Shown: positions 52,118 through 62,142, counted from the stretch's first letter. The stretch: DNA of 64,000 nt from SHVO01 sp050250575 (GCA_050250575.1 JBFWOJ010000011.1:62001-126000); one strand, 5' to 3'. The notes: a model not told the origin generated them from the letters alone. Made by a program: numbers and translations.

Positions 52118-54602
52118 TCGAGCGCCTGGTCGCGGTGGCTTCCAGCGGATTTTCAGGCCAAATGTGGCGTGGATACCGGCCGCGCATTTCGCCGCGGACC
52201 TGCGGATAGACGTTCGCCCAGAAACTCTTGAGGTCCGCCGTGACGGCGATCGGCCGCTGGGCCGGCGACAGCAGGTGCAAGGTGACGCGCGTACGGCCGC
52301 CGGCGATCGAAGGTGTTTCGGCGAGACCAAAAACCTCCTGAAGTTTCACATAGAGCGCGGCGACACCCGGCACGCTGTAGTCGACCGCAATTCGCGATCC
52401 CGAAGGCACCGGGATATGCGTCGGCGCGAGTTCGTCCAGGCGCTGCGGCAGCGGCCACGGCAAAAGCCCGCGCACGGCCGCTTCCAAGTCGACGCGCGCG
52501 AGGTGGGCACGACGGCTCACGCCGTCCAGATACGGCGCGAGCCACGTTTCCAGACCTTCCCCAAGCGCTGCATCCGATAGATCAGGCCATGAGTCCTCCG
52601 GGAAGGCCGCGCGAAGCAGCGCAACGCGCGCGCGCAAGGTCTTCAGCGCATCCGTCCACGGGAGCGAGTCCAAACCCATCTCGCGTACGCCTTCGACCAT
52701 GGCCGCCTGAATGCGATCGGCGTCCGGCCTGCGCAGCGGCCGCGATTCCAGCACGAGAGCCCCGAGCCGGCGGCTCTCACGCGCGATGACGGCCTGCTCG
52801 CGTGAATCCCAAAAGACCTCCGCGGCGTCCTCGATGTCGTCGGCAAAGGCCGCTTCGATCTCGGCTTTCGTCAGCGCCGCGGCAAGATAGATGCGCCCTT
52901 CGCGCGCCGCGCCTTCGAGATCGGCGACGGCCAGGTAATCCTGCGCGGCGAGCGGGTCGGACGGATCGAGAAAGGCGCCGCCGCCGCCGGCCAGGCGGAA
53001 CCGCCCGTCGCCGGCGCGGCGCTGGGCGATGCGATCCGGATAGCCGAGCGCCACCAACGTCCCGGCACACGCCGTACCGGCGGATTCGCGGGGAGCGCCG
53101 GCAATCCGCCGGATCTGTTGAGCGGCGGCGCGAACACGGGCGAGCGCCGCATGATTGATCCGCGGGCCGGTCCCGCGTCCCGCAGTCCCGGCCATCGCAT
53201 CAAGGCGCAACCTGATGTCGGGATCGCGCGTCCCGACCAGCACGTCACGCTCCGAGAGGAGTGCGGCGACGTCGCATGCAAGGCTGCCGTGGCCAAGCTC
53301 GATGCCGCGATGAACGAGATGGGCGAGCCGCGGATGCAAGGGCAACGCCGCCATGGCCTTACCTTCGGACGTGATATGCCCGGCCGCATCCAAGGCGTCG
53401 AGGCGTCGCAGAAGATCTTTCGCCTGTGCAAACGCTCCCGCAGGCGGCGGCGTCATCCACGTCAAAGCCTGCGGATCGGCCACGCCCCAGGAGGCAAGAT
53501 CGAGCGCGAGCGGTGCAAGATCGGCCTGAAGGATTTCCGGCTCATCGTAGGCCTTCAGTCCCCGATCCTCCGGTTCGCTCCAAAGCCGGTAACATACGCC
53601 GGGGCCGAGACGTCCGGCACGGCCGCGACGTTGTTCGGCCGCGGCGCGCGAAACCTTGACGGACACCAACTGTGTCATCCCGCGCCCGGGGTCGAAGCGG
53701 GGCGCCCGCTTGTATCCGCAGTCGATGACGATGCGTACGCCTTCAATCGTCAGGCTGGTCTCGGCGATGGTGGTCGCGAGGACAATCTTGCGCTGTCCCG
53801 GCGGCGCCGGTGCAATCGCACGATTCTGCTCCTCGGGCGAGAGAGCCCCGAAAAGCGGAGCAACGACGCACCCCTGCGGAAGTCCGCCGTCGGCCAGCAA
53901 GGCCGCGGCGCGGCGGATTTCTCCTTCGCCCGGCAGGAACGCCAGAATGCTTCCGGGCTCTTCCGCCAGCGCCTTGCGAACGGCCGCCGCCATGCCGCGC
54001 GCCAAGTCCTCGCCGCCCGACACACCCAGATATCGAGTCTCCACCGGGAACGGCCGGTGGGCGCTCGCGAGGACGGGCGCCGCGCCGAGAACGGACGCGA
54101 CCGCCTGGTCATCGAGCGTCGCGGACATGACGAGAAGCTTGAGGTCCGGACGCAAGGCACGCTGGATGTCGAGCGCCAAAGCAAGCCCGAGATCGGCATC
54201 GAGACTGCGTTCATGGAATTCGTCGAAGATCAGAAGACCGACATCGCCGAGTTCGGGGTCCGACTGAAGCCGGCGCGTCAGAATCCCCTCGGTCACGACT
54301 TCGATACGCGTGCGGGCCGATACCCTGGATTCGAGGCGGACGCGGAAACCGACGGTCTCGCCGACACTTTCGCCCAGCGTATCGGCCATGCGCATGGCGG
54401 ACATCCGCGCCGCAAGACGTCGCGGTTCGAGCATGACGATCTTGCGCCCGTTCAGCCATGACGCGGTGCGAAGATGGAGCGGGATGCGCGTCGTCTTGCC
54501 GGCGCCAGGCGCCGCCAGCACAACCGCGGAGGAATTCGCTTCAAGGGCGGCCGCCACGTCCGGGAGCAGAGCGTCGATAGGCAGAGAGGGCTGCACGCTC
54601 AC
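52098..54602 (-). CDS. hrpB: ATP-dependent helicase HrpB
   Basis: An 834-residue DEAH-box helicase: Walker A APGAGKTT, DEFHE box (LIFDEFHERSLDADL), SAT (VMSATLDD), motif VI QRRGRAGR, and the long HrpB-specific C-terminal region. The RNA target in bacteria is largely unknown. It starts at the GTG at 54602, overlapping the receiver stop (GTGA), which decides the start; the frame extends further but enters that gene. The receiver-helicase coupling is unusual. Confidence 0.92.
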   Translation of the reverse strand: MSVQPSLPIDALLPDVAAALEANSSAVVLAAPGAGKTTRIPLHLRTASWLNGRKIVMLEPRRLAARMSAMRMADTLGESVGETVGFRVRLESRVSARTRIEVVTEGILTRRLQSDPELGDVGLLIFDEFHERSLDADLGLALALDIQRALRPDLKLLVMSATLDDQAVASVLGAAPVLASAHRPFPVETRYLGVSGGEDLARGMAAAVRKALAEEPGSILAFLPGEGEIRRAAALLADGGLPQGCVVAPLFGALSPEEQNRAIAPAPPGQRKIVLATTIAETSLTIEGVRIVIDCGYKRAPRFDPGRGMTQLVSVKVSRAAAEQRRGRAGRLGPGVCYRLWSEPEDRGLKAYDEPEILQADLAPLALDLASWGVADPQALTWMTPPPAGAFAQAKDLLRRLDALDAAGHITSEGKAMAALPLHPRLAHLVHRGIELGHGSLACDVAALLSERDVLVGTRDPDIRLRLDAMAGTAGRGTGPRINHAALARVRAAAQQIRRIAGAPRESAGTACAGTLVALGYPDRIAQRRAGDGRFRLAGGGGAFLDPSDPLAAQDYLAVADLEGAAREGRIYLAAALTKAEIEAAFADDIEDAAEVFWDSREQAVIARESRRLGALVLESRPLRRPDADRIQAAMVEGVREMGLDSLPWTDALKTLRARVALLRAAFPEDSWPDLSDAALGEGLETWLAPYLDGVSRRAHLARVDLEAAVRGLLPWPLPQRLDELAPTHIPVPSGSRIAVDYSVPGVAALYVKLQEVFGLAETPSIAGGRTRVTLHLLSPAQRPIAVTADLKSFWANVYPQVRGEMRGRYPRHIWPENPLEATATRRSIKPRGT

Positions 54603-55075
54603 GGATCGGGCGGGAGTTGAAACCCGAGATAGTCCTCGGGCGCTTTCAACGCGATCTGCCTGTTGAATGCGCGGTGGATTGCCTTGACCAGCAGATCCTT
54701 GGTGACCGGCTTCTTCACGTAGGCATGGACGTCGAGAGAGATGGCCGCACGGACGACGTCCTCTTGCCCCGACGAGGTGAGCATGATGAACGGCAGCGCG
54801 CGCGGGATGTTCGGATGCTTGCCGCCGCGCACCTGCTGAAGCAATGAAAGCCCGGTCATGGTGGGCATGCTGTGATCGCAGATGATGCAATCAACTTTCT
54901 TCGTCTTGTCGGCAAGGAGATTGAGCGCCGTGAAGCCGCTGATGGCCGGAATCACGCCGCCGACATGAGCCGCGTTGAGGAAGGCCTCGACAACCTGGAG
55001 AATGGCCCGGTCGTCGTCGATGACGACGAACCGCAAGCGATCAAACGCCGTGACGATCAGGGGTTCTTGGCTCAT
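54599..55075 (-). CDS. Single-domain response regulator upstream of hrpB
   Basis: A 158-residue receiver: acidic pair in FVVIDDDRAIL, phospho-Asp in CIICDHSMPTMTG, Ser/Thr in IMLTSSG and Lys in YVKKPVTKDLL. A 30-residue tail (IALKAPEDYLGFQLPPDP) has no output domain. It overlaps hrpB by 4 bp, so the two are translated together. It may be a phosphorelay node for the nearby hybrid kinase. Confidence 0.85.
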   Translation of the reverse strand: MSQEPLIVTAFDRLRFVVIDDDRAILQVVEAFLNAAHVGGVIPAISGFTALNLLADKTKKVDCIICDHSMPTMTGLSLLQQVRGGKHPNIPRALPFIMLTSSGQEDVVRAAISLDVHAYVKKPVTKDLLVKAIHRAFNRQIALKAPEDYLGFQLPPDP

Positions 55076-55181
55076 GGGGCGCTTGCATCGACGGGCTCGC
55101 GAAATCCTATAAGGGGCTTTCGCAAGAGGCTTGAATCACCTTAAGATTTCACAAAACCCGAGGTTGGTCCAGGGAGGGAGC

Positions 55182-56105
55182 GTGACCGAGCGAGGCAAGC
55201 CGTCGGTCCTGATCGTCGAGGACGACGGCACCATTCGAGCGTTGTTGGGCGCGGTGCTGGGCAGCGAGTGGCAAGTAATGACGGCCTCGAACGGCGAGAG
55301 CGCTCTGAAGCTCGCGAACGAGCATCTACCCGACCTCATCCTTCTCGACATCGGCTTGCCGGATCTGGACGGACTCGAAGTTTGCCGGCGCCTGAAGGCC
55401 GATCCGCGAATCGAACAAGTCCCGGTCATATTCCTTACCGCACGCACGTCGGGCGACGACCAGCTCGACGGGTTTCAGGCGGGAGGGATTGACTATATCA
55501 CCAAGCCGATCAATCCCGCGGTGCTCAAGGCGCGCGTGCGCAATCATCTCGAGTTGAAGCAGAGCCGTGATGAACTGGTGCGGCTGGCGCGGACCGACGG
55601 GCTGACGGGACTCTACAATCGACGCACGTTCGACGACATCCTTCTGCGGGAGTGGCGGCGCCTGGCCCGCACGGGCGAGCCCTTGTCGATCGTCATGATG
55701 GATGTCGACCACTTCAAGCTCTACAACGATACCTATGGGCACGGCGGCGGCGATGTTTGCCTGCAGCGCGTCGGACGCGCCGCCCAGGGGACGCTGCAAC
55801 GCCCGGCGGATGTGCTTGCACGATACGGTGGAGAAGAGTTCGTTGCGCTGCTTCCGGAGACGAAGCTCGACGGCGCGGTGGCGGTGGCAGAAGCCATACG
55901 GAGCGCGGTTCTCGCCCTGGAGATCCCGCATTCGTCATCAAAGACCGCGACCCATGTTTCGGTGAGCCTTGGCGTCGCCTGCGCAGTTCCCCAGCCGGAA
56001 CAAGAGCCCACAACGCTTTTGGAACTGGCAGACAAACAGCTGTATGCCGCCAAAATGGCCGGCCGAAACCGGGCGATCGGCCTAGACGCCGCAGCGGCGA
56101 GCTAG
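55182..56105 (+). CDS. Response regulator-diguanylate cyclase (PleD/WspR-like Rec-GGDEF)
   Basis: A 307-residue protein: receiver (LIVEDDGTIR, phospho-Asp in LILLDIGLPDLDG, Lys in YITKPINP) and a GGDEF domain with intact GGEEF (ARYGGEEFVALL), so an active cyclase. An RxxD I-site is not obvious. GTG 55182 is chosen because GGGAGGGAG sits 5 bp away. It is convergent with the hybrid kinase; their stops share CTAG at 56102-56105. Confidence 0.92.
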   Translation: MTERGKPSVLIVEDDGTIRALLGAVLGSEWQVMTASNGESALKLANEHLPDLILLDIGLPDLDGLEVCRRLKADPRIEQVPVIFLTARTSGDDQLDGFQAGGIDYITKPINPAVLKARVRNHLELKQSRDELVRLARTDGLTGLYNRRTFDDILLREWRRLARTGEPLSIVMMDVDHFKLYNDTYGHGGGDVCLQRVGRAAQGTLQRPADVLARYGGEEFVALLPETKLDGAVAVAEAIRSAVLALEIPHSSSKTATHVSVSLGVACAVPQPEQEPTTLLELADKQLYAAKMAGRNRAIGLDAAAAS

Positions 56106-59100
56106 CCGGCCTTTGCGACGGCGGTCAGCGTTCGCTTGCGCGCGGCAAACGCGACCGTCGTCGCCGCGATCGCCGCTTCGACATCATCGAGCATCGGCGA
56201 TACGTCGCCGAGTTCCTTAGCCTGTTCTTCGATGAATCGGGCCAGTGCGGCCACGCGCGGCGCAGCGAACTGCGCCGATAGACCTTTCAAGGCGTGCGCA
56301 ACGCGTTTCGTCTTCTTGAAATCGCCGCTGGCCGCCGTCGCGCGCAGTTCGGCGCGGTATTGCGCCAGGCTCTCCAGAAAGCTGTCGAGCATCGTCGCCA
56401 GAATGTCGTTGCCCAAACTTTCGGCGAGGGCCGCCAGAGCTGTTTCGTCGATGAGTTCGGCGACCGGAGCAACAGCCACGGCATCCGGCGGGATCGGCTT
56501 GGGCGCGGCCGGCCTACTCCCGCGCATCTGGCGGTCGATCTCGCGCTCCAGTTCGGTCCAGTTCACCGGTTTGCCGACGACGACATTGACCCCGGAGGCC
56601 AAATACATCTTGCGGTGGTCGGCGATGACGTCCGCGGTCAGAGCGATGATCGGCACGGAGCCGCGCGGAGCCTCGAGCTTGCGGATCTCGCGGGTGGCTT
56701 CGGGTCCGTCCATCACGGGCATCTGCATGTCCATGAGAACGATGTCGAAGGCGCGGCGCTTGACGGCTTCAACGGCACGCGCGCCGTTCTCGACCGCTTC
56801 GACGGTGTGTCCATGCCTTTGCAGCATCGTCGCGATCAGGAAGCGGCTGGTGTCGTTGTCCTCGGCGAGGAGGATCTGCCGCGGCGCCGGGATCGGAGCC
56901 GGAGCCTCCTCATCCGCCGTGACCGCCGGCGCTGCGACAGCGTTCTCGTTCGCACGACGCGTCGTTACCGTAAACGTGAACCGCGAACCCCTTCCGGGCT
57001 CGCTTTCGACGCCGATGGATCCTTTCATGGCCTCCACGAGGCGCTTGCAAATCGCCAGCCCAAGGCCGGTCCCGCCGAATTTGCGGGACGTCGATACGTC
57101 AGCCTGCGTGAACGGCGCGAATAGACGATTCCTGTCCTGCGCGGAAATCCCGATGCCGGAATCGGTGACCGACAAGGAAGAGATGACGCGCTCGCCGTCG
57201 GTCCGTTGAGCCACCGAGATATGGACCGTGCCATGCTCGGTGAACTTGATTGCGTTGTTGACGAGGTTGGCGAGAACCTGCCGCATGCGTTTCGGATCGC
57301 CGACGACGGCATCGCACGCGCCAGCCGGAAGCTCCGAGGTCAATCGCAGGCCTTTCTCGGCCGCCGCCGGAGCGAAAATATTCTGAACGTCGGCGACGAT
57401 TTCCGACAGGAGGAAGGGCGTGCTCTCGATCTGCAACTGGCCCGCCTCGATTTTCGAGAAGTCCAAGATGTCATTCAAGAGATCGAGCAACATGCGTGCG
57501 GAGCGCGTCAGCAGCTGCGTCAAGTCGCGCTGCTCCGCGTTGAGTTCGGTCAGCCGCAAGAGGTCCGCCATGCCGAGGATGCCGGTCATCGGGGTGCGCA
57601 GCTCGTGGCTCATCATGGCGAGGAAGTGAGACTTCGCCGCATTGGCCTGCTCGGCACGCTCGCGTTCGGCTTCCAGGCTTCGCGCAAGCATCGCGAGGTC
57701 TCTCGCCTGAGCTTCAAGACGATCATGCGCGGCGCTCAGCTCCATTTCGCGCTCAACGCGTTCCGTGATGTCGCGCGAAGCGCTGACGATGTCAGGCGCG
57801 CCTCCATCTTTGCGCGGCAGGAGAGCATTCGTCGTTTCGATCCAGCGGATTCGCCCGTCACGGTGCAGCAGACGCCACCTTAAAGGCGCGCCGGGATTGG
57901 CCGTCCCATCGCGAAAGTGCTTGCGCCTCTCCATAAGTCCGGGAAGGTCGTCAGGGTGAACAAGATCGAGGCTGGTCCGGCCGAGAACGTCCACCGGCCG
58001 GTAACCGGAAACGGATTCGAGCGACGGCGAGGCATATGTGACGATGTCGGCTGCGTCGTAGACGACGATCACGTCCGAGGAATTCGTGGCCAGGAGGCGG
58101 AATCGCTCCTCGCTTTCACGAAGCTCTTTTTCCATGCGGCTGCGCTGCGTGACGTCGAACATCGTCACAAGCCAAGCCGGCTTTCCGTCCCAGTGGATCC
58201 GCCGGCCGACCACTTCCGCCTCGACGCGCTTTCCCTGGAGATTGACGAGATCCCTGCGCCGCAGGAGACCATCGTTGTCTCCGCGCATGGATGAGGCCCA
58301 GATCTGACCAAAGCCGGCCCGTGCGTCCAAGGTGAGATGCGGCAGGATGTTGCCGGCGGCGATCATCTCGTCCGGAGTGTCGTAACCGAAGAGCGTGGCG
58401 CAAGCCCGATTGCAGAACACCGGCACATGACGATCCAGAATGAGGATGGCCTGAATCGAGCCTTCGATCAGGTCCCTGTATTTCTTTTCGCTCTCGGTGA
58501 CGGCCATCTCGGCGCGGCGGCGCTGCGAGATATCGCGGATCAGCCCGATGACACGTCCCGCGAGGGCGGCGTTGTCTCTCTTGGAGATTGCCCGCAGGTG
58601 GACCCAAACATAGTGGCCCGCCGTGTGGCGGAGACGAACCTCCATGTCCAGCGCCCGGCCATACACGCGGAAATCTTCGCGCTCAGCCAGGAACTCCACA
58701 AGGTCGTCGGGGTGAACGAGCGTGGGAAGTATGGCCGGGGTTGGCGGGTTTGACGCGGTACGACCGAGGATTTCAAGCGCGCGCGGAGACCAGTAGACAG
58801 CGCCCGACTGGTTGTCGACATCGAAATATCCGGCTTGCGATACGTCCATCGCCAGCTGCAAGGATTCCTGGCTGCGAATGAGCTCGATGTCCGCGTTCCG
58901 CTGCTTGGTGACATCAAGCGCCGCTCCCATGAAGCGCGGCGGACGCGAACCCGCACGCGGCACAACGCCGCCGCGGCAGTGGATCCAGAGATAGTGGCCC
59001 GCGGCGTGGCGAATTCGGTAGTCGAACTGAGCGGCCCGCGTTCCGATGGCCTCGCGATAATTTTCACTATCATCGGGGTGCACAAGCTGATCATGAACAT

Positions 59101-59347
59101 GGCGGGTCAATGGACCGCTCGCCGGATCGAGTCCGAGGATTTCACTAAAAGCCTGAGAGGCTTCCAGGACGCCGGTGTCGAGATCGATCGACCAGGTCGC
59201 GGCGCCGGTCATGGCGATTGCACGCTGAAGCTCGGCAGCCGCACGTTCGGCATCTCTGCGGCCGGTGATGCGCCCGATCAGCGCCACCAGCACCACGGCA
59301 AAGAGAAGGCCGACCAGCAGAACGACGATGAGTTCGCCTTGGGTCAT
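56102..59347 (-). CDS. Hybrid sensor histidine kinase with four PAS domains, receiver and HPt
   Basis: A 1081-residue hybrid kinase: an N-terminal TM helix (about 7-25), four PAS/PAC domains (about 40-150, 160-280, 290-405, 410-530), a coiled coil, HisKA with H581 (MMSHELRTPMTG), HATPase (NLVNNAIKFTEHG, GTGLGLAICKRL), a receiver with D873 (LMDMQMPVMDG) and an HPt with H1018 (AHALKGLSA). It can run a full phosphorelay; likely receivers are the adjacent single-domain regulator and the Rec-GGDEF cyclase. Confidence 0.93.
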   Translation of the reverse strand: MTQGELIVVLLVGLLFAVVLVALIGRITGRRDAERAAAELQRAIAMTGAATWSIDLDTGVLEASQAFSEILGLDPASGPLTRHVHDQLVHPDDSENYREAIGTRAAQFDYRIRHAAGHYLWIHCRGGVVPRAGSRPPRFMGAALDVTKQRNADIELIRSQESLQLAMDVSQAGYFDVDNQSGAVYWSPRALEILGRTASNPPTPAILPTLVHPDDLVEFLAEREDFRVYGRALDMEVRLRHTAGHYVWVHLRAISKRDNAALAGRVIGLIRDISQRRRAEMAVTESEKKYRDLIEGSIQAILILDRHVPVFCNRACATLFGYDTPDEMIAAGNILPHLTLDARAGFGQIWASSMRGDNDGLLRRRDLVNLQGKRVEAEVVGRRIHWDGKPAWLVTMFDVTQRSRMEKELRESEERFRLLATNSSDVIVVYDAADIVTYASPSLESVSGYRPVDVLGRTSLDLVHPDDLPGLMERRKHFRDGTANPGAPLRWRLLHRDGRIRWIETTNALLPRKDGGAPDIVSASRDITERVEREMELSAAHDRLEAQARDLAMLARSLEAERERAEQANAAKSHFLAMMSHELRTPMTGILGMADLLRLTELNAEQRDLTQLLTRSARMLLDLLNDILDFSKIEAGQLQIESTPFLLSEIVADVQNIFAPAAAEKGLRLTSELPAGACDAVVGDPKRMRQVLANLVNNAIKFTEHGTVHISVAQRTDGERVISSLSVTDSGIGISAQDRNRLFAPFTQADVSTSRKFGGTGLGLAICKRLVEAMKGSIGVESEPGRGSRFTFTVTTRRANENAVAAPAVTADEEAPAPIPAPRQILLAEDNDTSRFLIATMLQRHGHTVEAVENGARAVEAVKRRAFDIVLMDMQMPVMDGPEATREIRKLEAPRGSVPIIALTADVIADHRKMYLASGVNVVVGKPVNWTELEREIDRQMRGSRPAAPKPIPPDAVAVAPVAELIDETALAALAESLGNDILATMLDSFLESLAQYRAELRATAASGDFKKTKRVAHALKGLSAQFAAPRVAALARFIEEQAKELGDVSPMLDDVEAAIAATTVAFAARKRTLTAVAKAG

Positions 59348-59465
59348 CAGACACGAAGAAGGAGTGGCAGCGCGGGCGTGAATTTACCGTATCGGGGCGC
59401 AAGCGAATGTAGGGGAGAATACGTATCAGACGCTCTCCCGCCGCCACCTATAACCTTTTGAAATT

Positions 59466-60479
59466 CTAAGGGTTTTTAGCGAGGGTGCGGGCGATGTCGA
59501 GCGCCGCGTATGTCAATACGGCCGAGGCTCCGGCCCGCTTGAAGGCCAACAGCGATTCCCGGAAGGCGGCGATTCGATCGAACGCTCCAGCCGCGGCGGC
59601 GAAGGCGATCATCGCGTACTCGCCGCTCACCTGATAGGCAAACAGCGGAACGTTCACCTCGCGTTTCACCGCGGCGATGACGTCGAGATAAGGCAGGCCG
59701 GGCTTGACCATGATGAGGTCGGCACCCTCGGCGACGTCGAGCGAGGCCTCGCGCAAGGCCTCATCCACATTGGCCGCATCCATCTGATAGGTGTGCTTGC
59801 CCTTCGCTCCCAGCGCGCCCGACGAGCCGACGGCATCGCGGAACGGACCATAGAACGCGGACGCGTACTTCACCGCGTAGGAGAGAATGAGCGTATTGGT
59901 GAAACCGCCTTTCTCCAGGGCGGCGCGAATGGCGCCGATGCGTCCGTCCATCATGTCCGAAGGCGCCACCACGTCGGCGCCGGCTTCGGCCAGAACCAGC
60001 GCCTGCTTCACCAGGATCTCGACGGTCGCATCGTTGGCGACGTCGCCGTCGATGAAGAGCCCGTCGTGGCCATGATCCGTATAAGGATCGAGCGCCACGT
60101 CACAGATGAGGCCGATGTCCGGAACGGCGGCCTTGACGGCGCGGACCGCGCGGCAGAGCAGGTTTCGGGGATTTAGCGCCTCGCTTCCTTGCGCGTTCTT
60201 CAGCTTCTTCTCGGTGACCGGGAATAGGGCCAATGCCGGAATCCGCAGCGCGTGCGCTTCTTTCGCGACCGCGATGGCGCGGTCGATCGAGACACGGGAC
60301 ACGCCCGGCAAACTCGTTACCGGCTCTTCAGCGTTCTCGCCCTCGATGATGAACAGGGGAAGGATAAGGTCGTCGGCGGTGACTGTGTTTTCGCGCACGA
60401 GGCGCCGGCGCCAATCGTCCGCGCGCAGCCGCCGCAGACGCGTGGTTGGAAATGTCCGAGCCGGTCCAAGACGGGTCAT
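59466..60479 (-). CDS. hemB: Porphobilinogen synthase (delta-aminolevulinate dehydratase)
   Basis: A 337-residue HemB. The Schiff-base lysine is in LIMVKPGLPYLD, and the allosteric/metal region reads DVALDPYTDHGHDG. That segment has Asp/Ala where zinc enzymes have cysteines, so this is the Mg/K-dependent class and heme synthesis would not need zinc here. It makes porphobilinogen from two 5-aminolevulinate. It overlaps hemD by 4 bp. Confidence 0.95.
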   Translation of the reverse strand: MTRLGPARTFPTTRLRRLRADDWRRRLVRENTVTADDLILPLFIIEGENAEEPVTSLPGVSRVSIDRAIAVAKEAHALRIPALALFPVTEKKLKNAQGSEALNPRNLLCRAVRAVKAAVPDIGLICDVALDPYTDHGHDGLFIDGDVANDATVEILVKQALVLAEAGADVVAPSDMMDGRIGAIRAALEKGGFTNTLILSYAVKYASAFYGPFRDAVGSSGALGAKGKHTYQMDAANVDEALREASLDVAEGADLIMVKPGLPYLDVIAAVKREVNVPLFAYQVSGEYAMIAFAAAAGAFDRIAAFRESLLAFKRAGASAVLTYAALDIARTLAKNP

Positions 60480-61195
60480 CGCGTGGCCTCGGGGATCAAG
60501 TCTTCCGCCATTGTCGCGCTGGCCGCGACGACGGCTTCCAAAGTGGGCTTATCAGCAACCGACCGCCGCTGCCAAGGCCCAGGTTCGCCCGGAAAGACGT
60601 CAGGGCTGATGGCGACCGCGCCGAGAACGGCGTTTTGCGCCGTCAACCCTGCCTTCGCAAGCAGGTCCTGGACGGTGCGGGCGCTCCGTCGCGAAAAGAG
60701 CGGGATGATCATCGTTTCCCGTGCACGCGCCCGTTCAACAACCTCGGCCGACAGATGAGCGCTCGCCGACATCCGGTACGTCGCGATGCGCCGTATGCGA
60801 ACGGGATCGTCGAGCGACACGTCGGCGCTCACGTCTTCGGCGGATGGATAGAGGGCCTGGCGAAAACCCGCGGCCGCCAGCGCCGCGGCCAAGTCCTTCG
60901 AGTCGAGGCCGGTTTGAACCGTTCGGGTGAATCCGGCGCGGCGTGCGGCTTCGGCTGTCGCGGCGCCTACGGCGAAGGCAGTCTTATCGCGCCAGCCCTC
61001 GCCCAGTGTCTCAACGGCGACCTGGCTCGTGAAGATCACGGCGTCGAAGCCACCCGGATCGGGCGTCACGGCATTCATCGATTCCGGCACGAGCACGGGT
61101 GAGTCCAAGATCGTCCAGCCGATCGGCGCAAACGCTTCGTGGAATCGATCCCGGTAATTCGCGGGCCGGACGTTCACGATAACGCCGGCCTTCAT
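60476..61195 (-). CDS. hemD: Uroporphyrinogen-III synthase family protein
   Basis: A 239-residue HemD-like protein: N-terminal VIVNVRPANYRDRF, the FDAVIFTSQVAVETL hinge, and the late PLFSRRSARTVQDLL segment. HemD is poorly conserved, so the call leans on coupling to hemB. It closes the tetrapyrrole ring with D-ring inversion. Start and stop each overlap a neighbour (ATGA). Confidence 0.82.
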   Translation of the reverse strand: MKAGVIVNVRPANYRDRFHEAFAPIGWTILDSPVLVPESMNAVTPDPGGFDAVIFTSQVAVETLGEGWRDKTAFAVGAATAEAARRAGFTRTVQTGLDSKDLAAALAAAGFRQALYPSAEDVSADVSLDDPVRIRRIATYRMSASAHLSAEVVERARARETMIIPLFSRRSARTVQDLLAKAGLTAQNAVLGAVAISPDVFPGEPGPWQRRSVADKPTLEAVVAASATMAEDLIPEATR

Positions 61196-62142
61196 GGCGC
61201 ACTCGCCCGGTCCAGAGCTTCGCGAGCGTCACGGTCGAGCGCAAGTTCCGCGGCTTTCACCAGGTCCTCGACTTGGGCACGGGAGGTGGCACTGGCGATC
61301 GGGGCGGTGACGGCCGGGCGTTGCATGAGCCAGGCGAGCGCGACCTGCGCCGGCGTCGCATGCATGCGTTTTGCGACAAGGTCCAGAGCATCCAGAATGC
61401 GAAATCCGCGGGGGTTCATGAACTTCGTCATCCCTCCGCCCCGTTTGCTCTTGGAGAGATCGGCCTCGGAGCGATATTTGCCGGAGAGAAAACCCGACGC
61501 GAGCGGGAAGTAGGGAATGACGCTTACGCCTTCTTCGACGCACACAGGCTGCGCGTCGGCTTCGAACGCAGCGCGCTCATACAGGTTGTAGTGCGGCTGC
61601 AGCGTTTGATATCGCGGCAGGCCGTGCGATTCGCTGACCCGCAGGGCCGACAGCAGCCGCGCGCCGGAGAAGTTCGAGGCGCCGAGCACGCGTACTTTCC
61701 CCGACTTCACGAGTTCGGCGAAGGCGGCGGCGGTTTCTTCCTGAGGCGCGGACTCATCGTCCCGGTGCGCCTGATAGAGGTCGATGTAATCGGTCTGCAG
61801 CCGCTTCAGCGAATCCTCCACGGCCGCCAGGATCCACCGGCGCGACAAACCTTTTTCGCGCGGGCCCATCTCCATACCGACTTTGGTCGCGACGATCACC
61901 TTGTGGCGGTTGCCCCGCGCCTTCATCCAGGCGCCGATGATGCTCTCCGACTCCCCGCCCTTGGCCCCCGGCGCCCAGCGCGTGTAGGTGTCGGCGGTGT
62001 CGATCATGTTGAGTCCGCCGTCCAGAAACGCATCGAGCAGGTCAAAAGCGGTCTTCTCGTCGACGGTCCAGCCGAAGACATTCCCGCCGAAAACGATCGG
62101 CGCGGTCGAGAGCTCTGAACTGCCTAGACGACGCCGCCTCAT
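61192..62142 (-). CDS. Aldo/keto reductase
   Basis: A 316-residue NADPH-dependent AKR. The catalytic set is visible: Asp/Tyr in MIDTADTYTRW, Lys in VIVATKVG and His in DLYQAHRDDES. ATG 62142, with AAGGCGG upstream, is the family-like start (MRRRRLGSSELSTAP); an in-frame ATG at 62172 is possible. It overlaps hemD. No substrate is implied. Confidence 0.87.
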   Translation of the reverse strand: MRRRRLGSSELSTAPIVFGGNVFGWTVDEKTAFDLLDAFLDGGLNMIDTADTYTRWAPGAKGGESESIIGAWMKARGNRHKVIVATKVGMEMGPREKGLSRRWILAAVEDSLKRLQTDYIDLYQAHRDDESAPQEETAAAFAELVKSGKVRVLGASNFSGARLLSALRVSESHGLPRYQTLQPHYNLYERAAFEADAQPVCVEEGVSVIPYFPLASGFLSGKYRSEADLSKSKRGGGMTKFMNPRGFRILDALDLVAKRMHATPAQVALAWLMQRPAVTAPIASATSRAQVEDLVKAAELALDRDAREALDRASAP

